Shown: positions 16,401-23,446, counted from the first letter of the stretch. The stretch is 64,000 bases of DNA from Marilutibacter maris (GCF_006546735.2 NZ_VICD02000006.1:61586-125585), one strand, 5' to 3'. Notes: generated by a model not told the origin, from the letters alone. Translations and numbers: made by a program.

Positions 16401-16987
16401 GGGGATAGGGGTAGTTGGGTGATTGCTGCATCCACTGCTGCCCGCAGTAGAGCGATCTCGTTCTGGGCCTTGGCCAGGTGGGGAATGCCCCGCGCGTCTA
16501 CGACCGTCAGGCCTCGGCCGTAGCAGGTCGGGTACACGTCCCGATCCTTCACCACGGGGCGGTCGAGGAAGTGGGCGGCCACCAGGTCGCGCTGTTGCTT
16601 GCGGTCCGATCGGTACCGGCAAGCTACAGGAGCCACAACCAGTCCTCGCTCTTCCAGGTGGCGTAGCCCCCGGCGGTGGATCAGGAAAGATGGCGGGTCC
16701 AGCAGCGTCGGAACGACGGCAATGCGTGAGGGATAGGCCTCTTGCAGCCCTGGCGGGTGATCGTGGATGTACACATCAAACCCGCTCACTCGGGCGTTGG
16801 TGGGCACGAATGGCAGCTCCACCCCTGCACGCTGGGCTATCTTGCCGAACACCAGCGCAGATCCCTGCGGGTCGTGATCGACTAGGCACGTGCGCAACCC
16901 GTCTCGGGCAAATGACGCGGCCAGCTGCAGCGCCAGCATGGTCTTGCCCACTCCTCCCTTGGGGGACACGACGGACACGTGGACCAT
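16397..16987 (-). CDS. parA: ParA-family partition ATPase
   Basis: This 196-aa protein has the deviant Walker A motif PKGGVGKT at residues 9-16, a second lysine-type site and DHDPQGSA (switch I) near residues 38-45. It is short and lacks the N-terminal HTH of type Ia ParA, so it is of the type Ib (ParF/Soj-like) kind. The longer frame upstream overlaps another gene; the ATG at 16987 is chosen because it overlaps the stop of the 51-aa gene (TAATG). The usual Walker B stretch is diverged (FDVYIHDHPPG). It should move the element's copies apart together with the RHH protein. Confidence 0.8.
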   Translation of the reverse strand: MVHVSVVSPKGGVGKTMLALQLAASFARDGLRTCLVDHDPQGSALVFGKIAQRAGVELPFVPTNARVSGFDVYIHDHPPGLQEAYPSRIAVVPTLLDPPSFLIHRRGLRHLEERGLVVAPVACRYRSDRKQQRDLVAAHFLDRPVVKDRDVYPTCYGRGLTVVDARGIPHLAKAQNEIALLRAAVDAAITQLPLSP

Positions 16988-17142
16988 TAGTCCAGGCTCC
17001 GCATGGACTCCTGGATGTAGCTGGTCTGGTTGTCCACGCCGCGCTGGGCCAATGAGCCCACGTCCACGGAAGCGGCCAGGCCGAACAGCAGGCCCAGGAA
17101 GGAATACAGGTATAGGTTGGCGTTCGATTTCTTGGTTCGCAT
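16987..17142 (-). CDS. Small membrane protein, first gene of the par operon
   Basis: This 51-aa protein (MRTKKSNANLYLYSFLGLLFGL...) has a basic start and one hydrophobic helix (about residues 10-30). The ATG at 17142 is preceded by GGACTTCCCCT. Its stop overlaps the parA start. A membrane protein at the head of a ParA operon is unusual; it could tether the partition complex, but the sequence does not say. Confidence 0.5.
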   Translation of the reverse strand: MRTKKSNANLYLYSFLGLLFGLAASVDVGSLAQRGVDNQTSYIQESMRSLD

Positions 17143-17156
17143 AGGGGAAGTCCATT

Positions 17157-17192
17157 GATATCGGGTGATATCAGCGGATATCACTTGATATC
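17157..17192. promoter_or_regulatory. Upstream array of four GATATC boxes at 10-bp steps, candidate parS/operator
   Basis: Perfect GATATC hexamers begin at 17157, 17167, 17177 and 17187, in exact helical phase. They lie between promoter copy 3 and the first gene of the par operon, where RHH-type partition proteins bind both as repressor and as centromere-binding factor. Confidence 0.7.
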
Positions 17193-17193
17193 C

Positions 17194-17237
17194 ATGCAAT
17201 CAGCTAAGCCAATTTCGGCAACCCCTGATGCTGCGAG
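17194..17237 (-). promoter_or_regulatory. Recurrent element promoter, copy 3 (par operon)
   Basis: On the minus strand: TCGCA (17236-17232), CAGGGG, TTGCCG (17221-17216), 16 nt, TTGCAT (17199-17194). It drives the par operon. The predicted transcript start falls inside the GATATC array, which suits autorepression. Confidence 0.65.
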
Positions 17238-17248
17238 CGGATACATAG

Positions 17249-17268
17249 AAGCCGCCAGGCGGCGGCTT
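17249..17268 (-). terminator. GC-rich hairpin after the regulator gene
   Basis: On the minus strand AAGCCGCC-GCCT-GGCGGCTT forms a stable stem, without a long T run. It separates the 17288 gene from the par promoter, the same hairpin-then-promoter order as at 18036-18110. Confidence 0.55.
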
Positions 17269-17287
17269 GTTGTTCACGTGTGCGACC

Positions 17288-17782
17288 TCACTTCCTGGCG
17301 TGCCACTGCTTCATGACTTCCGAACGCGTGATGATCCGGGCATTGCCTGGGCCGATGGGCTGGGCAGTGTTCAATGGCACCATGACCAAGTTGTCGCGAA
17401 TGCGGCTAGGCCAACGCACTTGCCATAGCGCCCACCACGTCGGCAGCGTGAATTCCCAGCCTCGCTTCAACCACAAAGACCTATTCCTCTGCGTGCGGTA
17501 CAGGCCCACGGGCGACGCCCGGTCTTCCATGGTCCGGCTTCCTTGAATGCGGTCTAGCTCGTCCAAGGTACATCCATACCGCTGGCGTAGTTGCTCTTCT
17601 GTCAGCTGCAGCCGTTTCTTCCGGTTGCTTTCCGGTGGAGGTTGCTGGGGCGATACGCCCCGCTCAATCAGCACTTGCCGAACCCTTTCCTTGGACAGGC
17701 CGACGCCCTCGGCGATCTCTCGTAGGGAGCGCCGCTGTCGTTTCCGCATATCGACAATCCGCCGAACAGTTCGCTCATCCAT
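17288..17782 (-). CDS. Sigma-region-4-like HTH regulator
   Basis: This 164-aa protein starts at ATG 17782. Residues 1-40 (TVRRIVDMRKRQRRSLREIAEGVGLSKERVRQVLIERG) match the helix-turn-helix of sigma-70 region 4 (the IA-x-x-xGLSxERVRQ pattern). Region 2 is absent, so it is not a full sigma factor. A basic linker and an aromatic C-terminal domain (LWLKRGWEFTLPTWWALWQV) of unknown type follow. It overlaps the upstream gene by 8 bp and is itself behind promoter copy 4. Because it could contact -35 boxes, it is a candidate activator of the recurrent TTGCCG promoters; this is a guess from position and fold. Confidence 0.55.
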   Translation of the reverse strand: MDERTVRRIVDMRKRQRRSLREIAEGVGLSKERVRQVLIERGVSPQQPPPESNRKKRLQLTEEQLRQRYGCTLDELDRIQGSRTMEDRASPVGLYRTQRNRSLWLKRGWEFTLPTWWALWQVRWPSRIRDNLVMVPLNTAQPIGPGNARIITRSEVMKQWHARK

Positions 17783-18008
17783 AGAAGTGCTTGCGCATGT
17801 GCGCGTCCAGCCTGGCAATCTGCTTGGTCATATGGGCCTTGGCCAGGTCGTATGCCGTTCCATCGACATAAACGGCATCGTCGAAGACGATGGAGCCGTC
17901 GTGCTCCTTCAAGAACGACTGCAGCTTGCGCGGCTTGCCTGAGGCAATCACCTCATGCAGCTTCTTGGTCTGTTGGCGGTCGTAGTCAGGGATAGCGAAG
18001 CGGGACAT
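17775..18008 (-). CDS. Hypothetical protein, 77 aa
   Basis: This small basic protein (MSRFAIPDYDRQQTKKLHEVIASGKPRKLQSFL...) has no membrane helix and resembles no family I know. It is the first gene behind promoter copy 4 and overlaps the HTH regulator start by 8 bp, so the pair is one transcription unit. Confidence 0.55.
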   Translation of the reverse strand: MSRFAIPDYDRQQTKKLHEVIASGKPRKLQSFLKEHDGSIVFDDAVYVDGTAYDLAKAHMTKQIARLDAHMRKHFYG

Positions 18009-18035
18009 GGGCAGGTTCTCGGGGAGGTTTCTATC

Positions 18036-18079
18036 AACCTAAGTTCATGGCCGATTTCGGCAACCCCTGGGCCTGCGAG
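18036..18079 (-). promoter_or_regulatory. Recurrent element promoter, copy 4
   Basis: On the minus strand: TCGCA (18078-18074), CAGGGG, TTGCCG (18063-18058), 16 nt, TAGGTT (18041-18036), then CCTCCCC at the expected transcript start. It drives the 77-aa gene and the HTH regulator. Confidence 0.65.
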
Positions 18080-18087
18080 TGGATACA

Positions 18088-18110
18088 GAAAAGCCGCCTT
18101 TCGGCGGCTC
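18088..18110 (-). terminator. Rho-independent terminator
   Basis: On the minus strand GAGCCGCC-GAAA-GGCGGCTTTTC: a strong stem, GAAA loop and short T run. It ends the glycine-zipper gene unit directly before promoter copy 4. Confidence 0.7.
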
Positions 18111-18118
18111 TGCTGTTC

Positions 18119-18214
18119 CTAGTTCAAGGGCACGACGCGTAGGCTTCGCCGTGCTCCAACCAATGCCACCACATCGCCCACCTGTACCGGCACATCGGCT
18201 TCTTGAACCATGGC
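18119..18214 (-). pseudogene. In-frame C-terminal remainder of the glycine-zipper gene
   Basis: After the TGA at 18217-18215 the same frame continues AMVQEADVPVQVGDVVALVGARR to a TAG at 18121-18119. SlyB-like proteins normally run straight from the basic strand (EIYVQ-x-NGKT) into such a VQEAD-x-P-x-x-VGD tail, so this is the expected end of the upstream protein, cut off by one stop codon. Confidence 0.5.
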
Positions 18215-18565
18215 TCAAGTCTTGCCGTTCGACTCCTGGACATAGATCTCCAAGCCACGGCGGTAGAACTTGCCCTGGATGGCGCGGCCGGTCGCCCCAC
18301 CCAGCACGCTGCTGACGACACGTGCGGAACGGCGGTCGTTGATCTGGTCGGCAGCGGCATAGCCCAGCGCCGCACCCACCACGGTACCCGTGTGGGTCTT
18401 CTTGGCTTGGATACGAACCTCACGGACATGGAGGACACGCGCCACCCGGACTTGCTGGGCGGTCTGTGCTTCGTGGGCCTGGTAGGAACGAGCCGACTGC
18501 TCCCCCGCCGAAACGCTGGCGATGGGGGCGATGAGAAGCAGGGAAAGGAGGATGGCAGCGCGCAT
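18215..18565 (-). CDS. Glycine-zipper (SlyB/Pcp-like) envelope protein, cut short
   Basis: This 116-aa protein has a signal peptide (residues 1-20) and a glycine-zipper core (TGTVVGAALGYAAADQI, VVSSVLGGATGRAIQGK). It starts at ATG 18565 behind AAGGACTTCCC. It stops after ESNGKT at a TGA, although the next 31 in-frame codons encode the usual family tail. Either it is a recent nonsense allele or the tail is read through; the short form keeps the membrane part. Confidence 0.6.
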   Translation of the reverse strand: MRAAILLSLLLIAPIASVSAGEQSARSYQAHEAQTAQQVRVARVLHVREVRIQAKKTHTGTVVGAALGYAAADQINDRRSARVVSSVLGGATGRAIQGKFYRRGLEIYVQESNGKT

Positions 18566-18590
18566 GGGAAGTCCTTCTAGTGAATATCCC

Positions 18591-18634
18591 AAGCTAATGG
18601 GCTTGCTCTTCCCGGCAAGCCCTGCTTCTGCGAG
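18591..18634 (-). promoter_or_regulatory. Recurrent element promoter, copy 5 (diverged)
   Basis: On the minus strand: TCGCA (18633-18629), CAGGG, TTGCCG (18618-18613), 16 nt, TAGCTT (18596-18591). The bases after TTGCCG are GGAA instead of AAAT, but all spacings are kept. It drives the glycine-zipper gene. Confidence 0.6.
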
Positions 18635-18651
18635 CCATTACAGGCAGCGGA

Positions 18652-19095
18652 TCATTCTTCTCCGGGATACATCAAGGTCAGCACGGGCTCGCCGTTGTCG
18701 CCACCAGACACCATCAGCCGCAAACGAACCGTCTCGGGAACGATGCCTTCTCCTTCGACCGGCACCACCAGCACATCGAAGTCCGCCACAGACGCGCCGG
18801 CCTTGGCTGCGCCATTGGCTGCCAATCGCGCCATCATCAGCACATCGTGGACGCGGCCTTCGGTGGACTGTCCATTGCCTGGCTTGTGGCCCACCGGCCA
18901 GTCCAGTGAGCGCCAGATCGTCTCCGTACAAGCAAGCGGGATCTTGAAGCCGTAGGTGCGGGCGGTTTCGGTCAGGTCCACCAGCACGCCGTCGGCCAGC
19001 GCTTGGGCGCGCGTGTAGATGGAAATGGGCTTGCCCCAGAACGCTTCGATCCGCTTCTGGTCCAAGGACACAATCTTCTTATCGTCTTCGCTCAT
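18652..19095 (-). CDS. DUF6573-like plasmid protein
   Basis: This 147-aa protein reads GKPISIYTRAQALADGVLVDLTETARTYGFKIPLACT, a block I associate with the DUF6573 family common on plasmids and in phage-like regions. The C-terminal part (VLVVPVEGEGIVPETVRLRLMVSGGDNGEPVLTLMYPGEE) is all strand and acidic. It has no membrane segment. The function of the family is unknown. It is the last gene of a four-gene unit starting at 19897. Confidence 0.6.
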   Translation of the reverse strand: MSEDDKKIVSLDQKRIEAFWGKPISIYTRAQALADGVLVDLTETARTYGFKIPLACTETIWRSLDWPVGHKPGNGQSTEGRVHDVLMMARLAANGAAKAGASVADFDVLVVPVEGEGIVPETVRLRLMVSGGDNGEPVLTLMYPGEE

Positions 19096-19101
19096 AGTCG
19101 T

Positions 19102-19392
19102 TCAGTGCTTCGTGTTGTTGCCGGCGTGCCTGGCCGGATGGGTGAACCGCTGGAAGTAGCCATCGAGCCAGCAACGGGCGGCGTGGTCGCCCGCGTCAAA
19201 GCCGATGCGGTCTGCCCAGAAGTTCACGGGCCAATCCAAGCCGAACGGCACCTGCCTGGCGTACTGCCCGGCCAGGAACCGCAGCTGCTCCATGTCTGCT
19301 GCGGTGGAGCCAGAGAAGGGCATGACGCTGCAGGCTGTGGGGGAAGTCCGGCGCACGTAGCCAGGCGAAATTGGGCCTTTCCGGTGCCTCAT
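19102..19392 (-). CDS. Hypothetical protein, 96 aa
   Basis: This protein starts at ATG 19392, four bases inside the end of the upstream gene. It has a helical, aromatic C-terminal half (FGLDWPVNFWADRIGFDAGDHAARCWLDGYFQRF). It is soluble. It lies 6 bp before the DUF6573-like gene. Not recognised. Confidence 0.5.
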   Translation of the reverse strand: MRHRKGPISPGYVRRTSPTACSVMPFSGSTAADMEQLRFLAGQYARQVPFGLDWPVNFWADRIGFDAGDHAARCWLDGYFQRFTHPARHAGNNTKH

Positions 19393-19676
19393 GGGGTCAC
19401 CTGCTTGGCTTCCATACGCTTGAACCACGCCAGCCCCAGTTCCTCGATGGGGTCAGCCACCACCTGGAAGTCCAGTGCGGGTTCGACGCGATGCATGCCG
19501 TCCACCACCATGTCATCGCCCCAGTAGCCATAGCTTTCGGGCGTCCACACAGCCCCGTCGCCGTCAGCGGCGCGCACCTGTTGGATCGCGTCGGCGATGT
19601 TGTCAGCCTCCACCTCAACCGTGGCGGTATGAGGCACGATCCGGTCCAGCCGGAGATTGAAGCGGTAAGTGGCCAT
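19389..19676 (-). CDS. Hypothetical acidic protein, 95 aa
   Basis: The frame starts MATYRFNLRLDRIVPHTATVEVEADNIADAIQQVRAADG, a strand-strand-helix arrangement also seen in small plasmid proteins of unknown role. The start codon overlaps the upstream stop by one base (TGATG) and the stop overlaps the next start, so the unit is coupled throughout. Confidence 0.5.
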   Translation of the reverse strand: MATYRFNLRLDRIVPHTATVEVEADNIADAIQQVRAADGDGAVWTPESYGYWGDDMVVDGMHRVEPALDFQVVADPIEELGLAWFKRMEAKQVTP

Positions 19677-19897
19677 CAGTGGACCTCCTTGGTCCAGAAC
19701 CAAAAGCTCTCGACGAACCGCTCAACGGTACGGGGCTCGACGGGGCCGCTTGCCAGCAGCGTGCCGGCCACCGACTCGATCCGCAGTCGATTCCTCTTCT
19801 CGGTGATCACCACGCCCAGGGTCTTGCCCTTTCGCACGATCCGGCCGTCATCGTCTAGGCGGGCGTCGTAGGCGCTCAGTGCTTCTTGCCAGTTCAT
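19676..19897 (-). CDS. Hypothetical protein, 73 aa
   Basis: This protein begins MNWQEALSAYDARLDDDGRIVRKGKTLGVVITEKRNRLRIES. It has mixed alpha/beta character and no membrane segment. It is the first gene of the coupled set running down to 18652. The 270-bp region upstream of it is strongly structured. Confidence 0.5.
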   Translation of the reverse strand: MNWQEALSAYDARLDDDGRIVRKGKTLGVVITEKRNRLRIESVAGTLLASGPVEPRTVERFVESFWFWTKEVH

Positions 19898-19962
19898 TGT
19901 TGGTTCCCACACGGGGACACGCCCCCGCGATGTTCCCGAATGGGGACCGGCCGCCGGCAGGC

Positions 19963-20062
19963 GGCGCGCTGTCAATGGAAGAAGCACCAGCGGCTGGTGC
20001 GGCCCGCAGACGCAGTCGAGGACACGGGCCGCTGGAGCGACCATTGACAGGACAAGCGCCGG
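19963..20062. repeat. Nested inverted repeats in a gene-free region
   Basis: The gene-free stretch 19898-20173 contains a 10-bp perfect inverted repeat, CTGTCAATGG (19970) with CCATTGACAG (20042). Inside it CCAGCGGC (19988) pairs with GCCGCTGG (20029), and GCGGCCCG (20000) pairs with CGGGCCGC (20026). The inner pairs overlap, so two folds compete. It lies between ArdC and the 73-aa gene and could be a structured leader, a processing site or a single-strand origin. Confidence 0.45.
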
Positions 20063-20173
20063 CGGAAGGCATTCCCGCCGAAGAGCGTTGACCAGAATTT
20101 TGGGCCAGCGACCAAGCCCGCAGGGCCGATCCGTGATCGGTCGAAAGACGACGGGCGCGATCCGCAGGAGGCC

Positions 20174-21181
20174 CTATGCCATCTCCATTCCAGGAATGTG
20201 GATCAAGGAGGGAACCGAGGCATATTCCAGTGCAGGGACTTCCACTGATCGAGGATCAACTTCCACTTCCGGCTCTTCCAGCAACGGCTCAAACCGGAAG
20301 CGTTCAAGCCCGACGATGTCGCACACCTTCTCTGCCGCTGATGCAGCCGAGTACAGGAAGTTCGGATCTTCTTTGGCAATGTTGATCCAGTGATGGATGT
20401 ACGCTGCGTGCTGACTCGGATCGTGCCCAATCCCCAACTCCACGCCCATGATGTGCGAGGCGGTTTCTGCAATCACCTCTTCGCGTGCGTAGCTCTCCGA
20501 ACCGAATGCACCTGACAGGTCGCGATCCAATCGGGATGGGTGGCCAGTTGCATGAGCCAGTTCGTGCAGTGCTGTGCTGTAAAAGGCTTCCGGGCTCACG
20601 AAACGTTCGGGGTATGGCAATCCGATCTGGTCGGAACGCGGCGAGTAGTGGGGCTGCGCTGCCCCGTACACAATCGGAACGCCCGAGGCCTTCAGCAAGG
20701 CCTCGCACCGTTCGATCCGCTGTGCCGGAGTAGTCTCCGGGCGCGGCGGAGGCGGTGGAAGCCCCTCCACCTGGGAGGCATTGAAGACGTTGAAGAAGAA
20801 CGTCTTGACCTTGTCGTTCTCGGGTCTGACAACAGGTACATTCCCGTGATCGTGAACCGGCGAAGACTTGGCCCCCTTTTCGTCGGGATAGATCGTGTAG
20901 CGCAGCTGGATCGACTTCGATCCCCTCTTCACGAACGCGCCAAGCGCCTGCGCTTGCTTGAAGGTCACCCAGCGATTGTCTTCCCAGCCATTGACCATGC
21001 TGGCGATCCACAACATGACCCGGTTTCCGCCCCTGTACGCCTTACCCGTTGTCGGGTTGTACGGCAGGTTGTTCACGGTATGGGGATCGCCCGGCTTCAA
21101 AAATGGCAGAAAGGGTTTCCCTTGTGCCATCAGGTCAATCAGGAGTTGCGCCTGCTGTTGCGCAAGCTCCGCGTACTTCAT
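20174..21181 (-). CDS. ArdC-like antirestriction zincin
   Basis: This 335-aa protein has the ArdC layout: an N-terminal ssDNA-binding-like domain (residues 1-140, with NPTTGKAYRGGN and MLWIAS) and a C-terminal metallopeptidase domain with HELAH at 206-210 and a second glutamate in REEVIAETASHIMG. ArdC proteins from IncW plasmids protect incoming single-stranded DNA from restriction. The last 40 residues are acidic and extended. Its start overlaps the stop of a 66-aa gene. It fits an element that enters new hosts by conjugation. Confidence 0.8.
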   Translation of the reverse strand: MKYAELAQQQAQLLIDLMAQGKPFLPFLKPGDPHTVNNLPYNPTTGKAYRGGNRVMLWIASMVNGWEDNRWVTFKQAQALGAFVKRGSKSIQLRYTIYPDEKGAKSSPVHDHGNVPVVRPENDKVKTFFFNVFNASQVEGLPPPPPRPETTPAQRIERCEALLKASGVPIVYGAAQPHYSPRSDQIGLPYPERFVSPEAFYSTALHELAHATGHPSRLDRDLSGAFGSESYAREEVIAETASHIMGVELGIGHDPSQHAAYIHHWINIAKEDPNFLYSAASAAEKVCDIVGLERFRFEPLLEEPEVEVDPRSVEVPALEYASVPSLIHIPGMEMA

Positions 21182-21378
21182 TCGTCTTCGGAGCTTTCGT
21201 CTGTGATGACCAGATCGCCCCGCTCCAACGAGATCCGTACCTTCTCCACGGCCTGCTCGATATCCAGCAAGTAGTCATCCGCCGTTCCTGGCTGGATCAC
21301 CACCCCATCAGAGGTACGAACGACACGGTAGCGAAGCGCCGCGTCCAAGGCGTCGCTCAGTGAGATGGCGTCTTCCAT
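21178..21378 (-). CDS. Small acidic protein upstream of ArdC
   Basis: This 66-aa acidic protein (MEDAISLSDALDAALRYRVVRTSDG...) ends in DESSEDE. It overlaps the ArdC-like gene by four bases (ATGA), so the two are made together. It has no known domain. Its size and charge would suit a DNA mimic or chaperone, but that is only a thought. Confidence 0.5.
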   Translation of the reverse strand: MEDAISLSDALDAALRYRVVRTSDGVVIQPGTADDYLLDIEQAVEKVRISLERGDLVITDESSEDE

Positions 21379-21468
21379 GGGAGAACTCCGAGTGAAGGAA
21401 CTCCCACAATAGGCAGCGCCGTGCCATCCGGAAGATGGCGGTCTGAATAATGCGAAGAGCAGCGCAAA

Positions 21469-22086
21469 CTACAAGCGGCGCTGCGGCTCGCACTGTCGCA
21501 ATCCGGGCCGAGCGACAGCTACCAGCCCTTCCCTTCGCGTCTTCGCCCGTTGGGCGCGATGCCGCTGCAAGATCGCGCCCAGCTGCTCGGCGATTGCTTG
21601 CGTGGGCACAAGACTGACGTAGTCGAATACATCCAGTCCCGCGTCGTCGTGAACGGTGTCGTCCGCCCCCAGCCCAAGCAGCTCCTCCACCAGGTCCACG
21701 GCGCCGTACTGGATGTTGAACAGCAGCGGGGTCAGGCCGCTGACATCGCGATGTTCCAAGTCAGCGCCAGCCTCATATAGCAGTGTAGGCACGCCCGGAA
21801 CGGTGGCAAAGTACAGTGGCGTGCGGCCATGGCCGCCATACCAACGTGCATCGGGGTCGGCACCTGCTGCCAACAGCAGCTGGATCACGCCATAGGACAC
21901 GTCCGGCTGATGAAGGATGGTGGAGCCTTCCAGATCTGAGCTGTCCGGGTCTATGCCCCTCACTCCCAGGACATGGGCCATGGCCCGCACATCGTCCCTG
22001 GCTCGCAGCAGCGCCGTGTAGTTGGGGTGCGTGGGCCCCATGCGTTCCCGAACGAGATCCAGCAGGGCTCGATGTACCTTGGTCAT
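21469..22086 (-). CDS. Ankyrin-repeat protein
   Basis: This 205-aa protein has at least three ankyrin repeats between residues 60 and 150: VIQLLLAAGADPDARWYGGHGRTPLYFA, VPTLLYEAGADLEHRDVSGLTPLLFN, DLVEELLGLGADDTVHDDAG. The N-terminal 60 residues are helical. There is no signal peptide or membrane helix. It starts at ATG 22086, downstream of a terminator, and is followed by 90 bp without genes. The partner is unknown. Confidence 0.75.
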   Translation of the reverse strand: MTKVHRALLDLVRERMGPTHPNYTALLRARDDVRAMAHVLGVRGIDPDSSDLEGSTILHQPDVSYGVIQLLLAAGADPDARWYGGHGRTPLYFATVPGVPTLLYEAGADLEHRDVSGLTPLLFNIQYGAVDLVEELLGLGADDTVHDDAGLDVFDYVSLVPTQAIAEQLGAILQRHRAQRAKTRREGLVAVARPGLRQCEPQRRL

Positions 22087-22098
22087 CCGACCATTGTG

Positions 22099-22124
22099 AA
22101 AGGGTTGCCGTTGCGGGCAACCCC
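22099..22124 (-). terminator. Terminator after radC-like gene
   Basis: On the minus strand GGGTTGCC-CGCAAC-GGCAACCC-TTT: a perfect 8-bp stem with a short T run just after the radC-like stop at 22136. Confidence 0.65.
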
Positions 22125-22135
22125 GTAGCGCTGGG

Positions 22136-22600
22136 TCAGATCCAGCCACGCGCAGCCAACGAAGTGTAGCCTTCGGCGGACACCACGAAGTGGTCAAGAA
22201 GCCTCACTTCTACGAGGGCGAGTGCTTGCTTGCAGCGAGTTGTGCATGCTCTGTCGGCGGCGCTTGGTTCCAGGGAGCCCGACGGGTGGTTTTGAGCCAT
22301 GATGATCGCTGCTGCGTTCAGTTCCAGGGCGCGTTTGGCGATTTCCCTTGTGTGCACTTCCGAAGCGTCCAGAGTGCCCGCGAACAGGTCTTCCACCGCG
22401 ATGACTTTGTGGCGCGTGTTGAGGAAGGCGATTGAAAGCACTTCCCGGCCGTGGCTGGCCAGCCGGTAGCGGAACATCGAGCCGGCGGTGGACGGATCGG
22501 AGATTTGGGCTCCATCGCTCCGGATACGAGAGCGCATGAGGGCCTCGGCTTGCTCGATGAGACGGCTCTGTTCGGTCGTGAGCGGCTTGGGGACTCGCAT
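22136..22600 (-). CDS. RadC-like JAB/MPN domain protein
   Basis: This 154-aa protein has the RadC (UPF0758) fold: AFLNTRHKVIAVEDLFAGTLDASEVHTREIAKRALELNAAAIIMAQNHPSGSLEPSAAD. It contains the JAMM-like E, HxH, S, D set (HPSG block). It lacks the N-terminal HhH domain of chromosomal RadC, as do most plasmid and island copies. The ATG at 22600 has AGAGGAAAC upstream; the longer frame is non-coding. Such proteins are common on integrative elements; their activity is not settled. Confidence 0.8.
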   Translation of the reverse strand: MRVPKPLTTEQSRLIEQAEALMRSRIRSDGAQISDPSTAGSMFRYRLASHGREVLSIAFLNTRHKVIAVEDLFAGTLDASEVHTREIAKRALELNAAAIIMAQNHPSGSLEPSAADRACTTRCKQALALVEVRLLDHFVVSAEGYTSLAARGWI

Positions 22601-22711
22601 TGCGGTTTCCTCTGGCGCGCCGGATTGGCGTGCGCAGGACCGCCGCCGGGGCCACCAGGCCGGGCCGCACCCGAGCGCTTGCGCTTGCGGGCGAAACAAA
22701 AGCTGCGCGGG

Positions 22712-22790
22712 CGTGGCGACCGCGCCCTTTAGGGGAACAGCGTGTGGAGCAGGCGCACGCCTTGCGGCCTGGACCGACCCGGCAAAGTGT
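22712..22790. repeat. Dispersed non-coding repeat, copy A
   Basis: The CCCTTTAGGGGAACAG core, then GTGTGGAGCAGGCGCA-GCCTTGCG and a CGACCCGG end, recur at 28332-28410. It lies in the gene-free stretch 22601-22915 upstream of the radC-like gene. Orientation relative to the downstream minus-strand gene is the same in both copies. Confidence 0.5.
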
Positions 22791-22915
22791 CCGTAGCCCG
22801 AGCGCGCGCCAGAGGTACGCATGTTCCCCAAAAAGGAAACGGCGCCTGAGCGCCGCTTCCCCCGTACAGAAGCCCCATGAAGGTTGCCGAGACCCAGCTT
22901 CCGACGGGAACTCGA

Positions 22916-23326
22916 TTAACGCAGAACGTACCGCTCTCCTGGCGCTTGCCGCCACTGCCACGACGACAGCCAAGCGGGTGAATGAGGGCCGACCTGACCG
23001 ATGACGCAGTTGCGAAAATGAACCTGCCCCAAGAGCACTCGGCCCTGAAAGCGCACGGCCGGGACGGCTGCTCCGGGCGCGTAGCAGCTCACGCGATACG
23101 TAAGATCCGACCGCAGCCCGACGGCATGCCACCGTCCCTTTGCATTGGCCACGTGTCGTGTCACGCGTCCTGTTTCTATGGCTTCAACCATCATGACGGC
23201 GCCGGGAACTGCTTGTCCTTGCGCATCGACCACCCGGCCCCGGAAGTCCGAGGAGAGCTGGCCCGCATTGGCCATGAAGGGTGCAGCCAGGAGAGCGAGG
23301 GCCAGTAGGAGTGCAATTTTTTTCAT
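22916..23326 (-). CDS. Secreted carboxypeptidase-regulatory-like domain protein
   Basis: This 136-aa protein has a signal peptide (residues 1-21, cleaved after ANA). Its mature part begins FRGRVVDAQGQAVPGAVMMVEAIETGRVTRHVANAKGRW, the start of a carboxypeptidase-regulatory-like beta-sandwich (GxVxDxxGxPVPGAxVxV). Two cysteines may form a disulfide. The start MKKIALLL at 23326 was chosen over the longer frame, which runs through promoter copy 6. It is alone in its unit. The role on the element is unknown; perhaps envelope adhesion. Confidence 0.65.
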   Translation of the reverse strand: MKKIALLLALALLAAPFMANAGQLSSDFRGRVVDAQGQAVPGAVMMVEAIETGRVTRHVANAKGRWHAVGLRSDLTYRVSCYAPGAAVPAVRFQGRVLLGQVHFRNCVIGQVGPHSPAWLSSWQWRQAPGERYVLR

Positions 23327-23355
23327 GGGGAAGGGAATGTGGGGAGACCACACCC

Positions 23356-23400
23356 AACCTAGAAACGATGCCGAATTCGGCAACCCCTCCCAGACGGAGG
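23356..23400 (-). promoter_or_regulatory. Recurrent element promoter, copy 6 (no TCGCA box)
   Basis: On the minus strand: GAGGGG, TTGCCG (23383-23378), 16 nt, TAGGTT (23361-23356), then TCTCCCC at the expected start. The upstream TCGCA box is replaced by the terminator hairpin. It drives the secreted protein gene. Confidence 0.55.
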
Positions 23401-23424
23401 GGCGGTTGTTCCGCCCCTTGTCTG
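23391..23424 (-). terminator. Hairpin terminator after the ArdC_N-like gene
   Basis: GGGGCGG-TTGTT-CCGCCCC (23399-23417) with outer CAGAC/GTCTG arms forms a long stem. It abuts promoter copy 6, repeating the hairpin-then-promoter arrangement of this element. Confidence 0.6.
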
Positions 23425-23446
23425 CTCAGATCTGCGAACCCATCCG

